DNA of 64,000 bases from assembly GCA_964451785.1 (NCBI GenBank), contig CAYVJG010000013.1, positions 1-64,000 on the forward strand, read 5' to 3'. The position numbers and the translations under genes are program-made. The stretch is from JAJYSO01 sp964451785. Its GTDB lineage: Bacteria > Bacteroidota > Bacteroidia > Flavobacteriales > Flavobacteriaceae. The notes beneath the pieces are model-generated. The model worked only from the letters and a program-made list of their open reading frames with translations. It was not told the origin of the DNA and ran no database searches. Of the stretch, positions 37,385 to 45,837 are shown piece after piece; position 1 is the stretch's first letter; every line of letters begins with the position of its first letter.

Positions 37385-37922
37385 AGCACATAATATCCTG
37401 AATCAAGTTCAGGATGACAGGTCAGGATGACGCTTGATTTTGCTTAGCATCTTTTCCTCGCCTTCTGCTCTCGCTGCCGCACGAATCCTTTCGTGTGGTT
37501 CCTGAATCCTTTCGTGTGATAGCGTGCTGTTTTGGTTATAGCAACAAAAATATATTTGATTTCGGTTTGTACCACACAATACAAGCCTGTGGCAGCGGGA
37601 GAAAATAGCTCTAAGTCTTTTCTTTTTTGCATTGCCCCCCTTCGACTTAGCTCAGGGCAGCGAAAAGAAACAAAAAACGCTAGGCTGATTTTATACCAAT
37701 TAAAAATAGGCCTATTCTTTTTGATTTTTCTTTGATATTGGTATCTGAGAAAGATTACGAGTTTGATTGCCTGCCTTCGGTTGTTGGCTTGACACCTTTT
37801 CTAAAGTTCAAAACTTTAGAAAAGGGAAAATTTACATCCTCCTAATTCCTAGTCTTCAATTCATTTATGCCGAGCAAAAGGTACTCCCTTTAGGGCTGGG
37901 GAATTCGTCTTTTGCGGTTTTC
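37385..37922 (+). repeat. Long dispersed repeat D, copy 3 (middle replaced)
   Basis: Left part (37435-37505) matches the start of D copy 1 and right part (about 37690-37922) matches its end. The middle, about 37510-37690, is unrelated, so the copy was interrupted or recombined. A REP-like hairpin ATCCTGAATCAAGTTCAGGAT precedes it. No gene is seen between 37085 and 38190. Confidence 0.82.
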
Positions 37923-37994
37923 CGTATTCCGTATTCCGTTTTACGGACTTACTGAACATGACCTACGGAACACTGCCTTTTCCTTAAAAGCAAA

Positions 37995-38021
37995 AACGTT
38001 GCTTCCTGTGGAAACAACGTT
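37995..38021 (-). terminator. Hairpin, possible terminator
   Basis: AACGTTG / CAACGTT stem around CTTCCTGTGGAAA, preceded on the plus strand by AAAAGCAAAA. Read leftward it has a T-rich tail and could end the long polysaccharide transcript. Confidence 0.5.
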
Positions 38022-38022
38022 C

Positions 38023-38184
38023 ATACGAAAGTGACATTCAAAATAGACGAATCTTTCGGTTAAAATTACAAATCTCTGCGTTAAAAATGCTCATCATAGC
38101 TCTGGCTATGCCTGTGCTTTTTGCCTTGACCTTTGAAATTTTTACTACAAAATATTTAGTCTATTTCAAAAATCACTTTCGTAT
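38023..38184. repeat. Inverted-repeat element (family E), copy 3 with internal insertion
   Basis: Bounded by ATACGAAAGTGA and TCACTTTCGTAT, which are exact inverted repeats. The left half matches copy 2 and the right half copy 1; about 60 extra bases separate them. It ends seven bases before the stop of the cytidylyltransferase-like gene. Confidence 0.75.
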
Positions 38185-38190
38185 TGCGTA

Positions 38191-38622
38191 TTATTTAGTA
38201 ATTCTCAATTGCTCTTTATGGGCTACTTCCTTTCGGAGGCCGCTACTGGAAAAGCGGTGTTTGCGCTTATTGAAATAAAAGGCTATTCCGTTTTCTTCGC
38301 AAAATTGGCGACCGGTGAAATTGGTGTCTTTGTATTCATCGCCTATAATGCGTACGTCTATCTGAAAAGACCGCAAAATATCTTCTAAGTCGCGTTCAGT
38401 TTCGTAAGGCACAATTTCATCTACAAATTTGCAGCCTTTGAGTTGAATGTAACGCTCTACAACCGATTGCGTAGGTTTATTTTTTTCAGGGCGATCAATC
38501 GTGGGATCGGTTTGCAAACAAGCGATTAAATAATCGCATTGTTGCTTGGCTTCTTCTAGCATCTTTACATGCCCGGCATGCAGCAAATCAAAGGCACTAA
38601 AGGTTATTCCGACTTTTTTCAT
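38191..38622 (-). CDS. Cytidylyltransferase-like nucleotidyltransferase (TagD-type)
   Basis: The 143-residue protein has the HxGH nucleotide-binding motif in FSAFDLLHAGHVKMLEEAKQ near residue 15. The second signature is degenerate (HRFSSSGLRKE in place of RTEGISTT-like). Family members join CTP or ATP to a phosphorylated substrate such as glycerol-3-phosphate, or a sugar phosphate. At the downstream end of the polysaccharide locus it could make CDP-glycerol or a related donor. The presence of an ATP-grasp ligase and HAD phosphatase in the same locus makes a link to a glycerol- or glycerate-type decoration possible. The exact substrate cannot be read from the sequence. Confidence 0.8.
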   Translation of the reverse strand: MKKVGITFSAFDLLHAGHVKMLEEAKQQCDYLIACLQTDPTIDRPEKNKPTQSVVERYIQLKGCKFVDEIVPYETERDLEDILRSFQIDVRIIGDEYKDTNFTGRQFCEENGIAFYFNKRKHRFSSSGLRKEVAHKEQLRITK

Positions 38623-38649
38623 AGTTAGGTTGGTTTTAGTTATAGCTTA

Positions 38650-40584
38650 TTAAAGCGCTATTTTATTATTCAATTCATGCTTGTCTTCACAATGGTATTC
38701 CGGAACCAAAGTTTTAAGTAAATTTAGAGCTCCTTCACAACTAAAGTCATTGATATGACCAGATAATTCGTTACTAAGCACTTCTAATTCTTCATGTGTA
38801 AACAGACTTGTAGCATTACCAATCATAATTTTTTCATGAAGGGTTTCAGAAGTATTTTCTTTATCAGCCAACAGTTCTTCATATAATTTTTCTCCTGGAC
38901 GTAATCCGACGAATTCAATTTTAATGTCCTCATTAGGAACCAATCCTGATAAGCGAATCATTTGTTTAGCTAAATCTACAATTTTAACTGGGCTCCCCAT
39001 GTCAAACACAAAAATCTCTCCTCCATTTCCCATACTCCCAGCCTGTAATACTAATTGACAAGCTTCATCAATAGTCATAAAGTAGCGAGTGATTTCCGGA
39101 TGAGTTACAGTAACGGGACCTCCTGCGGCAATTAATTTCTTAAAATAAGGCACAACAGACCCATTAGACCCGAGTACATTTCCAAAGCGCGTAGTAATAA
39201 AGCTTGTCTTAGTCGCTTTTTTATGCACTAAATACTGAATATACAACTCCGCAGAACGTTTGGTTGCTCCCATAATATTAGTCGGATTGACGGCTTTGTC
39301 TGTCGATACAAAAACAAAACGATCAGCTCCGTAATCTATAGCGAGCTCAGCAACATTACGCGTACCTTGAAAATTAGTACTTATTGCTTCAATAACATTA
39401 GCCTCCATCATAGGCACGTGTTTATAAGCGGCGGCATGAAAGACTACATCTGGACGAAACTCATCAAAAATCATTTGAATGCGTTTTCTATTGCGCACAT
39501 TAGCAATAATCTTTTCATAATCGATTTCCGGGAAACGTTTATCTAATTCTAAACCTATCGTATGAAGAGGAGTTTCAGCTTGATCAACAAGAAGAATTTT
39601 TTTAGGTTTAAAAGGAATTAATTGACGTACAATTTCACTTCCTATTGATCCAGCTCCACCGGTAACCATTATTGTTTTACCCTTATAGTTTGCTGAAATT
39701 AAAGATTTATCTAATTTTATAGGATTTCGTTGTAATAAATCTTCAATTTTTATCTCTTTTAAATTTGTGAAATTTTGTGTTTGAAGTTTATCCTCCTCAC
39801 CACCCTCTTTTAGTTCAGGTAATTTTAGAATTTTTATTTTCAGATCTAACAGTTTTGATAAAACTTCAGGCTGTTTTTGGCGTAACTTTTTAAGTCTGTT
39901 TTCTCTAACAATAATTACATGCTCACGACTACGACGAGCGTCGAGTTCTTCAAAATCAACAATAGGTAAATTAAACAACTTATTGCGTGTCTTCTTATCA
40001 TTTACATTAATAAATCCGCTAATTTTATAGCGATTAGACTTTTGTTCAATTAAACCTGAGGCCATATCTATATCTTTAGGACTAATTCCTAAAATTAGAG
40101 CAGCAGTAACAGTTGAAGATCTATGCAGTAGATTGTAAATCCCTTTCACAAAAATGCGAAATAAAAACAATAGAGAAAAGGCAATAACCCCATAAATCAG
40201 GGCTCCTGCGTTAATAATCAATTTAAATCCCTGAGTAGCATACAACAATTCATTAACAATCAATATTGCAATCAGTGCCCAAAACACCACTTTAAATTGT
40301 TTGACCGCATCTTTTATACTAGAATAGCGCACCAAACCGGTGTATGATTTAAACAAGCCTATAAAGACAAGTTGAATTACAATTACTCCCCATAGCGTAT
40401 TGGGAAAACTAAAAAAACTTATAGGCTCTCCCTCTATAGAATCTACCAGTACAAAAGCTATCTTAGCTGAGATTAAGATAATCAATAAATCGATTAAAAA
40501 AATAACTCCCCTAGGCATATAATTACGCACAAAAGGTTTCAGCAACTCTAATACTCTCTTTTTTACTCTCCTATTTACAGTCAT
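38650..40584 (-). CDS. PglF/WbpM-like UDP-GlcNAc 4,6-dehydratase
   Basis: The 644-residue membrane protein has about four N-terminal transmembrane helices (26-150), a first nucleotide-binding-like region (160-250) and a C-terminal SDR domain with TGGAGSIG at 308-315. The usual catalytic YxxxK is MxxxK (NIMGATKRSAELY), the hallmark of the large PglF/WbpM/FlmA group. This group turns UDP-GlcNAc into UDP-4-keto-6-deoxy-GlcNAc at the inner membrane face. The next gene upstream is the PglE-like aminotransferase that would use this product. The 3' end lies 28 bases before the nucleotidyltransferase gene, in one operon. Length is typical. Confidence 0.92.
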   Translation of the reverse strand: MTVNRRVKKRVLELLKPFVRNYMPRGVIFLIDLLIILISAKIAFVLVDSIEGEPISFFSFPNTLWGVIVIQLVFIGLFKSYTGLVRYSSIKDAVKQFKVVFWALIAILIVNELLYATQGFKLIINAGALIYGVIAFSLLFLFRIFVKGIYNLLHRSSTVTAALILGISPKDIDMASGLIEQKSNRYKISGFINVNDKKTRNKLFNLPIVDFEELDARRSREHVIIVRENRLKKLRQKQPEVLSKLLDLKIKILKLPELKEGGEEDKLQTQNFTNLKEIKIEDLLQRNPIKLDKSLISANYKGKTIMVTGGAGSIGSEIVRQLIPFKPKKILLVDQAETPLHTIGLELDKRFPEIDYEKIIANVRNRKRIQMIFDEFRPDVVFHAAAYKHVPMMEANVIEAISTNFQGTRNVAELAIDYGADRFVFVSTDKAVNPTNIMGATKRSAELYIQYLVHKKATKTSFITTRFGNVLGSNGSVVPYFKKLIAAGGPVTVTHPEITRYFMTIDEACQLVLQAGSMGNGGEIFVFDMGSPVKIVDLAKQMIRLSGLVPNEDIKIEFVGLRPGEKLYEELLADKENTSETLHEKIMIGNATSLFTHEELEVLSNELSGHINDFSCEGALNLLKTLVPEYHCEDKHELNNKIAL

Positions 40585-40689
40585 TTTTTCATGTTTAATG
40601 GTTATTAGCTAGTGTCATTTATCAATAAATATTAAAATTAACTAAAATTTAATTCATAAAAAATTAAATTTTAGTTAAAATTGATATAT

Positions 40690-41835
40690 TTAAATAGAGC
40701 GTATGGCTGCCTCAATTCTAGTTCTATCTTCATCGAATAAATTAGAGCCTGATGGCAAGCAGATACCTTTATTAAAAAGCTGTTCTGCAACATCACTCCC
40801 ATAGTAAGGCGCTGATTTATAAATAGGCTGCATATGCATAGGCTTCCATAAAGGTCTAGATTCAATATTTTCTTCTAGCAATGCTAAACGCAATTCTTCA
40901 CGTGTAAAACCCGCCTTTTCAGGGTCAACCTGAGCCACCGTCAGCCAGTGATTAGCAAAGTTACTATCATCTGACTTTTCGGTTTGAACGGTAACGCCTT
41001 CATTGTCTTTAAACAGCTCTACATAAAAGCTATTCATAGCTCTACGTGCTGCAATACGGGCATCTAGCACTTCCACTTGCCCGCGTCCTATACCGGCGCA
41101 AATATTACTCAAACGATAGTTGTAGCCGATTTGTGAGTGCTGGTAATGCGGCGCCTCATCTCGGGCTTGAGTAGATAAAAAGATAGTTTGTTTTTTGTCT
41201 GCCTCACTATGCGACACTAAAGCGCCGCCACCTGAAGTTGTAATAATTTTATTTCCATTAAAGCTCAAAACGCCAAAATGACCAAAGGTGCCACAATGTT
41301 GACCTTTATAAGTTGACCCTAAAGCTTCGGCAGCATCTTCTATGATAGGAATCTCATATTTATCAGCTACAGCATGGACTTCATCAACTTTATAGGGCAT
41401 ACCATAAAGGTGAACCGCTACAATAGCCTTGGGCTTTTTACCCTTAGCCAATCGATCTTTAATCGCTTCTTCTAAGGCCACTGGACAGATGTTCCAAGTA
41501 TCTTGCTCTGAATCTACAAATACAGGTGTAGCTCCTTGATAGACAATGGGATTAGCCGAAGCCGAAAAAGTCAGTGATTGGCAAATCACCTCATCTCCAT
41601 GACTAACGCCTAATTGGATTAAAGCGAGGTGCAAAGCGGCAGTACCAGCAGAAAGTGCTGCTACCTCTACTGCACCTCCTAAAAAATCTTTTAATGCCAA
41701 CTCAAAAGCATTGACATTTGGCCCTAGTGGAGCCACCCAATTTTGGTCAAAAGCTTCTTTGACATAAGCTTGTTCGTTTCCCCCCATGTGAGGTGATGAC
41801 AACCAAATTTTGTCTTTTAAAATTGTTTTTTTCAT
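40690..41835 (-). CDS. DegT/DnrJ-family sugar aminotransferase (PglE-like)
   Basis: The 381-residue PLP enzyme probably transfers an amino group to C4 of UDP-4-keto-6-deoxy-GlcNAc. Family motifs are LSAGTAALHLALIQLG, EDAAEALGSTYKG and the PLP lysine Lys196 in FNGNKIITTSGGG. The C-terminal part holds ESRPLWKPMHMQPIY, typical of this family. It is next to the PglF-like dehydratase, so the pair makes a UDP-4-amino-trideoxy sugar, the precursor of bacillosamine-type residues. No PglD-type acetyltransferase is present in the window; the ATP-grasp ligase further upstream may acylate the amine instead. Confidence 0.92.
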   Translation of the reverse strand: MKKTILKDKIWLSSPHMGGNEQAYVKEAFDQNWVAPLGPNVNAFELALKDFLGGAVEVAALSAGTAALHLALIQLGVSHGDEVICQSLTFSASANPIVYQGATPVFVDSEQDTWNICPVALEEAIKDRLAKGKKPKAIVAVHLYGMPYKVDEVHAVADKYEIPIIEDAAEALGSTYKGQHCGTFGHFGVLSFNGNKIITTSGGGALVSHSEADKKQTIFLSTQARDEAPHYQHSQIGYNYRLSNICAGIGRGQVEVLDARIAARRAMNSFYVELFKDNEGVTVQTEKSDDSNFANHWLTVAQVDPEKAGFTREELRLALLEENIESRPLWKPMHMQPIYKSAPYYGSDVAEQLFNKGICLPSGSNLFDEDRTRIEAAIRSI

Positions 41836-41971
41836 ACTATTGATAGTTATAAGCTCATTTTATTAAGGATTGTGTAAGTATATACAGACCATTAATAAAA
41901 TGTTACCTAATTAATCTCTTTTTTTGAAATATAAAATTATTTTTTACAACACCTCTCATACACCTATTTCA

Positions 41972-42215
41972 AATTTCATTCACTTTCATCATCCGATCGC
42001 ATTTTGCAAAAGCTAAACCGGATTTGTGTTGATTGAACCGAGCAATATTCTTATTACCCTTCAACCATTCTAAATAAACAGTTGCTGTATCTATTTCGAC
42101 AGGCTCAATACAAGCATTCCCGCTTCGTGAGAGAAAGGGTTACCACCACCAAAACGCGGATTGAGTTCTAAGACATAAAACTCGCCATTGTGTTCAAAGG
42201 CGTCAGCAGGTAAAT
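41972..42215 (-). pseudogene. ATP-grasp ligase remnant b
   Basis: Reading leftward from about 42215 gives PADAFEHNGEFYVLELNPRF, then GGGNPFSHEAGM, a frame break with about 24 unrelated bases, and then TVYLEWLKGNKNIAQFN and SGLAFAKCDRMMKVNE. This is the C-terminal part of an ATP-grasp enzyme, paralogous to remnant a at 43913-44226. It lies directly downstream of the AlbA_2 gene. The N-terminal two thirds are missing. Confidence 0.8.
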
Positions 42216-42230
42216 AGGACGTTCATAGTT

Positions 42231-43718
42231 CTAATTACTTCTATCATTTTGTAGGTCTTGCTTTCGTTTAATTCCATTAGCTGTTAAACGATAGCGTTGC
42301 AGTCTGCTGTTAGGCTTGTCGGGAATGGTCATTCCTATCAACCCTTCTTCTAATGCCGGTTTTAGATATTTTTTTCTAAAATTCTCTCTGTCTTTTAACG
42401 CCATTATTTTCTGCAACTCATCTCTCATAAAGCTTTTTCCTGCTTTCATTTGTATAATCAAGGCTTCAACTTGCGGGGTAACTTGCGGGGTGACTTGCGG
42501 GGTAACTTGCGGGGTAACTTGCAAATGATAGTCTTTAGAGCGCTTTATCTGTACTTCAAAAACAGTCATTAAATCAAAATTGAACACGGCTTTCCCGTTT
42601 CCATTTTCTACTAATTCTTCATTAACTCTTGACACCCCCCGACTAAAACGGTTTACATACCCCAATACTTTCATTGTTTCGGCAATTATAGGGTTGCGAT
42701 AATCGTTTACGTTAGGAAAATTCTCAGGACGCGCATTGCCATACAATCCTCCTGCATTCATTATTTCGATATGGTCGTCAAATTGATACAAACGGATCGG
42801 CATATTTGACTGATAATCTCTGTGCATCACCGCATTCATCAGTAATTCTCGTAAGGCCCAATAGGGGTAATTAAAGACTCTTTTTTCCCGAAGCACCGAT
42901 ACCGGCACAGGTTTTCTTTCTACTAATGAAGTATCTATAAAACCATCTAATTTGCTGAGCATCGTCATCAAATTTCCTGAAAATTTCAACTCTCGCAAAA
43001 TATCTCCCGATCTTCTCGTTCCGCTAAATCGCACATATTGCACATAAGCCCCCGGCAGAAAATATTCTGGATTTTTACCCAATAACAACACGCCTGCAAC
43101 TGTCGGAATATTTGCGGTAGTGTTGAAAAGGCGGAGTGATGCCATTTTTTCGCTTATACTTCTTGTATCCCGATTCAAGGTTTCTTCATCGATGGCTTTG
43201 GGCAAATAACGATGTTTAAAAAGTGCTGCATCTAAATCTGTTAATGCGACATTAGCCAATGGGCAACTGTCAAAAGAGGTGCTTCCTGCTTGTCTTTTTT
43301 CTATCAATATACGTTCTTCGGCCTCGTTGGCTACTGCTTTTCTTGGACCAATACGAATCCAAACTTTACCTTTGTAACGTACCGGAGGAAAAAACGAGGG
43401 TTTAACCTCTACAACTGCCACATCGCCTTCGGGATAGGTAAACTTTTCTATATGCATAATTGGCGGAGGCAATATATTTCCTTCAGAACGCAAAGCCCCT
43501 AAGTTTTTTAGTAACTCATCCGTAACTTTTAAGCCTGAAAGTGTACCCTCATCTTTTACACCAATCAATAAATAACCAGGTTGTTTGTAGTTGGGCAAAT
43601 CATTGGCAAAGGCACACACCGCTTTCGAAAATTTATCTGTATTGTTTATCGAAACGGTACGCTCAATACGGTCGCTTTCTCCCGAAATGATGAGTTGTGT
43701 GATTTGCTGCGCTGTCAT
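42231..43718 (-). CDS. AlbA_2 (Schlafen-type) domain ATP-binding protein
   Basis: The 495-residue protein begins with the Schlafen AlbA_2 domain (GESDRIERTVSINNTDKF, ANDLPNYKQPGYLLIGVKDE), followed by a RecG-like/HATPase_c_4-type region with ELLMNAVMHRDYQSNMPIRL and NAGGLYG. A linker of VTPQ repeats (about residues 398-415) leads to a C-terminal winged-helix (DELQKIMALKDRENFRKKYL). Such proteins are predicted DNA- or RNA-binding regulators; some belong to defence contexts. It has no link to sugar metabolism and lies between two ATP-grasp remnants, so it was probably inserted into the polysaccharide locus. No lesion is seen. Confidence 0.85.
   Translation of the reverse strand: MTAQQITQLIISGESDRIERTVSINNTDKFSKAVCAFANDLPNYKQPGYLLIGVKDEGTLSGLKVTDELLKNLGALRSEGNILPPPIMHIEKFTYPEGDVAVVEVKPSFFPPVRYKGKVWIRIGPRKAVANEAEERILIEKRQAGSTSFDSCPLANVALTDLDAALFKHRYLPKAIDEETLNRDTRSISEKMASLRLFNTTANIPTVAGVLLLGKNPEYFLPGAYVQYVRFSGTRRSGDILRELKFSGNLMTMLSKLDGFIDTSLVERKPVPVSVLREKRVFNYPYWALRELLMNAVMHRDYQSNMPIRLYQFDDHIEIMNAGGLYGNARPENFPNVNDYRNPIIAETMKVLGYVNRFSRGVSRVNEELVENGNGKAVFNFDLMTVFEVQIKRSKDYHLQVTPQVTPQVTPQVTPQVEALIIQMKAGKSFMRDELQKIMALKDRENFRKKYLKPALEEGLIGMTIPDKPNSRLQRYRLTANGIKRKQDLQNDRSN
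42469..42522 (-). repeat. 12-bp tandem repeat coding for VTPQ units
   Basis: ACTTGCGGGGTA repeats four and a half times within the AlbA_2 gene, one unit carrying a single-base change. It encodes TPQV repeats in the linker. The 12-bp unit keeps frame upon slippage. Confidence 0.95.
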
Positions 43719-43912
43719 AAGATATTAATTCAGGTAAAAAATTAATTTTTTTAAATCTCAGAAAACCCTTGTTTTGAGTTGTTTTGCCCTTTTTTTAAGT
43801 TTTAGCCCTATAAATATATGATTTGTTTACCTGTATATCAAGCAGATTCTTCACTTCGCTATCGCTTCGTTCAGAATGACGTTGTGGTTGTACCGTCATT
43901 CCAACTCTTTAA

Positions 43913-44226
43913 TTCACTTTCATCATCCGATCACATTTTGCAAAAGCTAAACCGGATTTATATTGGCTGAATTGGGCAATATCTTTATGGCCTTTCAGCC
44001 ATTCAATATAAACCGCAGCCGTATTCATACCGGCTTCGTGAGAAAATGGATAACCGCCACCGAATCGTGGGTTGAATTCTAATACATAAACTTCACCAGC
44101 CTCGGTGACAAAACAATCGCCATCTAAATTTCCGATATGACCTAATTGTTCGCCAATCGTTTAGCCTAACTGGATGAGTTTAGGATTGATGACAGATTTA
44201 ACTTTGTCTGTTTCACCGGAACGCAT
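43913..44226 (-). pseudogene. ATP-grasp ligase remnant a
   Basis: Reading leftward from the ATG at 44226: MRSGETDKVKSVINPKLIQL, G, an in-frame TAA, then TIGEQLGHIGNLDGDCFVTE, VYVLEFNPRFGGGYPFSHEA, AAVYIEWLKGHKDIAQFSQ and SGLAFAKCDRMMKVN, then a stop. It is the C-terminal half of an ATP-grasp enzyme of a different subgroup from the intact one at 44869-45837. It begins two bases after the HAD stop codon. A further 190 bases to 43719 hold no gene. Confidence 0.85.
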
Positions 44227-44228
44227 CG

Positions 44229-44879
44229 CTAATTTTTCTCGGAAGAAATTAATCCTTTAACCTCTTCTATTTTATTTATGGCATATTCTGGCAAATACTC
44301 TTTGGACAACTCAAAGTCTTGTGAGTGAATATTTTCTCCGTCGTCCAAAACACAAATCGTAGTCCAGCCTAATTTATTTGGAGTAATAAAATCTTTTCTG
44401 GTATTGTCAGCGATGTAATATTTACCACCTTCAAACTCATCAAAGACCATAAAATTTTTTTCTGAAGGTTTTTCTGAACCAAATTCTTCAGAAATAATGA
44501 TTTTATCAAAGTAGTTTTCTACACCAACTGCTTTGATTTTATTTCGTTGGGTAATAGACCTTCCGTCTGTTATTAGTCCGATGGTATAGTTTCTTTTTAT
44601 ACAACTATCAAGTATATTCTCAGCACCTGGCACTAAGCTTATTTTCGGAAAATGATTTCGATAAATAGGCAATAGCTCCTTAATAGTAGTTTTATAATTC
44701 GTTTCTAAATAAGCAAAAACGTTTTCTTCTTTTTCAAAAAGGTCCAACATTTTTGTATATAACGATTCATCATTTTTATCTACCAAACCAGCAATTTCAC
44801 GATAGGCAGATTTTAAATAATCTTTCTCCTTAATCAGGGTATCATCCAAATCAAAAACAATTACTTTTTTATCCTTCAT
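44229..44879 (-). CDS. HAD-superfamily phosphatase
   Basis: The 216-residue protein has HAD motif I FDLDDTL (nucleophile Asp10, acid Asp12), motif II around LITDGRSITQ and motif III/IV around EEFGSEKPSEKNF and KYYIADNTRKDF. It is a C1-cap type hydrolase, probably acting on a small phosphorylated metabolite. It overlaps the ATP-grasp gene by 11 bases, so the two are tightly co-expressed. A plausible job is to remove the phosphate from the acid (for example a phosphoglycerate-like compound) that the ATP-grasp enzyme then couples to an amino sugar; that is inference. Confidence 0.85.
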   Translation of the reverse strand: MKDKKVIVFDLDDTLIKEKDYLKSAYREIAGLVDKNDESLYTKMLDLFEKEENVFAYLETNYKTTIKELLPIYRNHFPKISLVPGAENILDSCIKRNYTIGLITDGRSITQRNKIKAVGVENYFDKIIISEEFGSEKPSEKNFMVFDEFEGGKYYIADNTRKDFITPNKLGWTTICVLDDGENIHSQDFELSKEYLPEYAINKIEEVKGLISSEKN

Positions 44880-45837
44880 AGCCGTGAACTAAAACCTCAT
44901 CATCATAACGAAGCATGAGCAATTTATCCTCCCAGTCATCGGTATATTCAATTTTCTCATTTTGAAAATATTCCTCGATCAACCATTTCGGGAAATTAGC
45001 ACCTGCCAAATAACTCAACGGATATCCTCCGCCAAAACGGGAATTAATTTCTATTCCCACAATACGCCGATTGGTATTTCCTAAAAAGAATTGCATGGTC
45101 AAACAACCTCTTGCGCCTTCAATAGAACCCAGTTTTTCTTCGACAAAATTTACAATTTCATTTTTTTCAGCTAAGCCTTTGTTTACTTCTCCTGCACGAA
45201 CAAAAATACGTTTTCGAGGTACTACACATTTCAACTTGCCCTTTTTATCATAGTAGGTATCCACCGTATATTCATCGTATTCCTCCGGATTCATGTACTC
45301 CATGAACATCAACTTCTTATTTTGAAAATGATAGTCCGTTAAGTCTTCCGCCGATTCTATGAGAAAAGTATCTTTACTCAAACTTCCGTCATAGGGCTTA
45401 ATAAACAATGGGAAAGTGGGATTCTCCTTGCTTATTTTTTTGGGGATTTCAATTCCATTATCCAGAAAAAACTGATTAATAATGCGTTTATCGCGGCAAG
45501 CACGAATGAAATCCAAGTCAGAAACAACCGCATGAATACCACGATCTTCAAATTTTGACTTGTTCTCCGCAAGCATCAAGAGTTCAGTGTCTATCGTAGG
45601 GATAATCATCTTAATTCCCCAAGCTTCACAGATTTTCAATACTTCAGCAATGTAACGATCATCTGTAACCCGGGGAACTGATTTATATCCATCCGACACC
45701 TGGCAAGCTGGGGCAAGCATAGGGTTTAAATCAACGGTATAAACTTTCCCCTTTTCATTGTGTTTCCGTAATTCTTTTTGAAAAGCCCGAACCAACGAAA
45801 CGCGTTGTCCTGCTGAAGTAATCAATATATTATCCAT
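44869..45837 (-). CDS. ATP-grasp ligase of the polysaccharide locus
   Basis: The 322-residue protein has the CarB-like ATP-grasp fold: N-terminal MDNILITSAGQRVSLVRAF, an ATP-binding lysine strand FPLFIKPYDGSLSKDTFLIE and metal-binding EINSRFGGGYPLSYLAGANF. Enzymes of this type use ATP to activate a carboxylate and join it to an amine. Its ATG overlaps the stop of the initiating sugar transferase gene by one base (TAATG). In Neisseria PglB2 an ATP-grasp domain fused to a PglC-like transferase adds glycerate to the trideoxy sugar; here the same two parts are separate coupled genes. The actual acid is unknown. Confidence 0.88.
   Translation of the reverse strand: MDNILITSAGQRVSLVRAFQKELRKHNEKGKVYTVDLNPMLAPACQVSDGYKSVPRVTDDRYIAEVLKICEAWGIKMIIPTIDTELLMLAENKSKFEDRGIHAVVSDLDFIRACRDKRIINQFFLDNGIEIPKKISKENPTFPLFIKPYDGSLSKDTFLIESAEDLTDYHFQNKKLMFMEYMNPEEYDEYTVDTYYDKKGKLKCVVPRKRIFVRAGEVNKGLAEKNEIVNFVEEKLGSIEGARGCLTMQFFLGNTNRRIVGIEINSRFGGGYPLSYLAGANFPKWLIEEYFQNEKIEYTDDWEDKLLMLRYDDEVLVHGYEG

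Noticed and set aside
37532..37955. Short open frames of 60-70 codons between the toxin-antitoxin pair and the nucleotidyltransferase
   Set aside because: All lie in repeat D copy 3 or its replaced middle and show no family, start signal or conservation.
42469..42522. CRISPR-like short regular repeats
   Set aside because: The units are contiguous without spacers and code for a linker; no cas genes are present.
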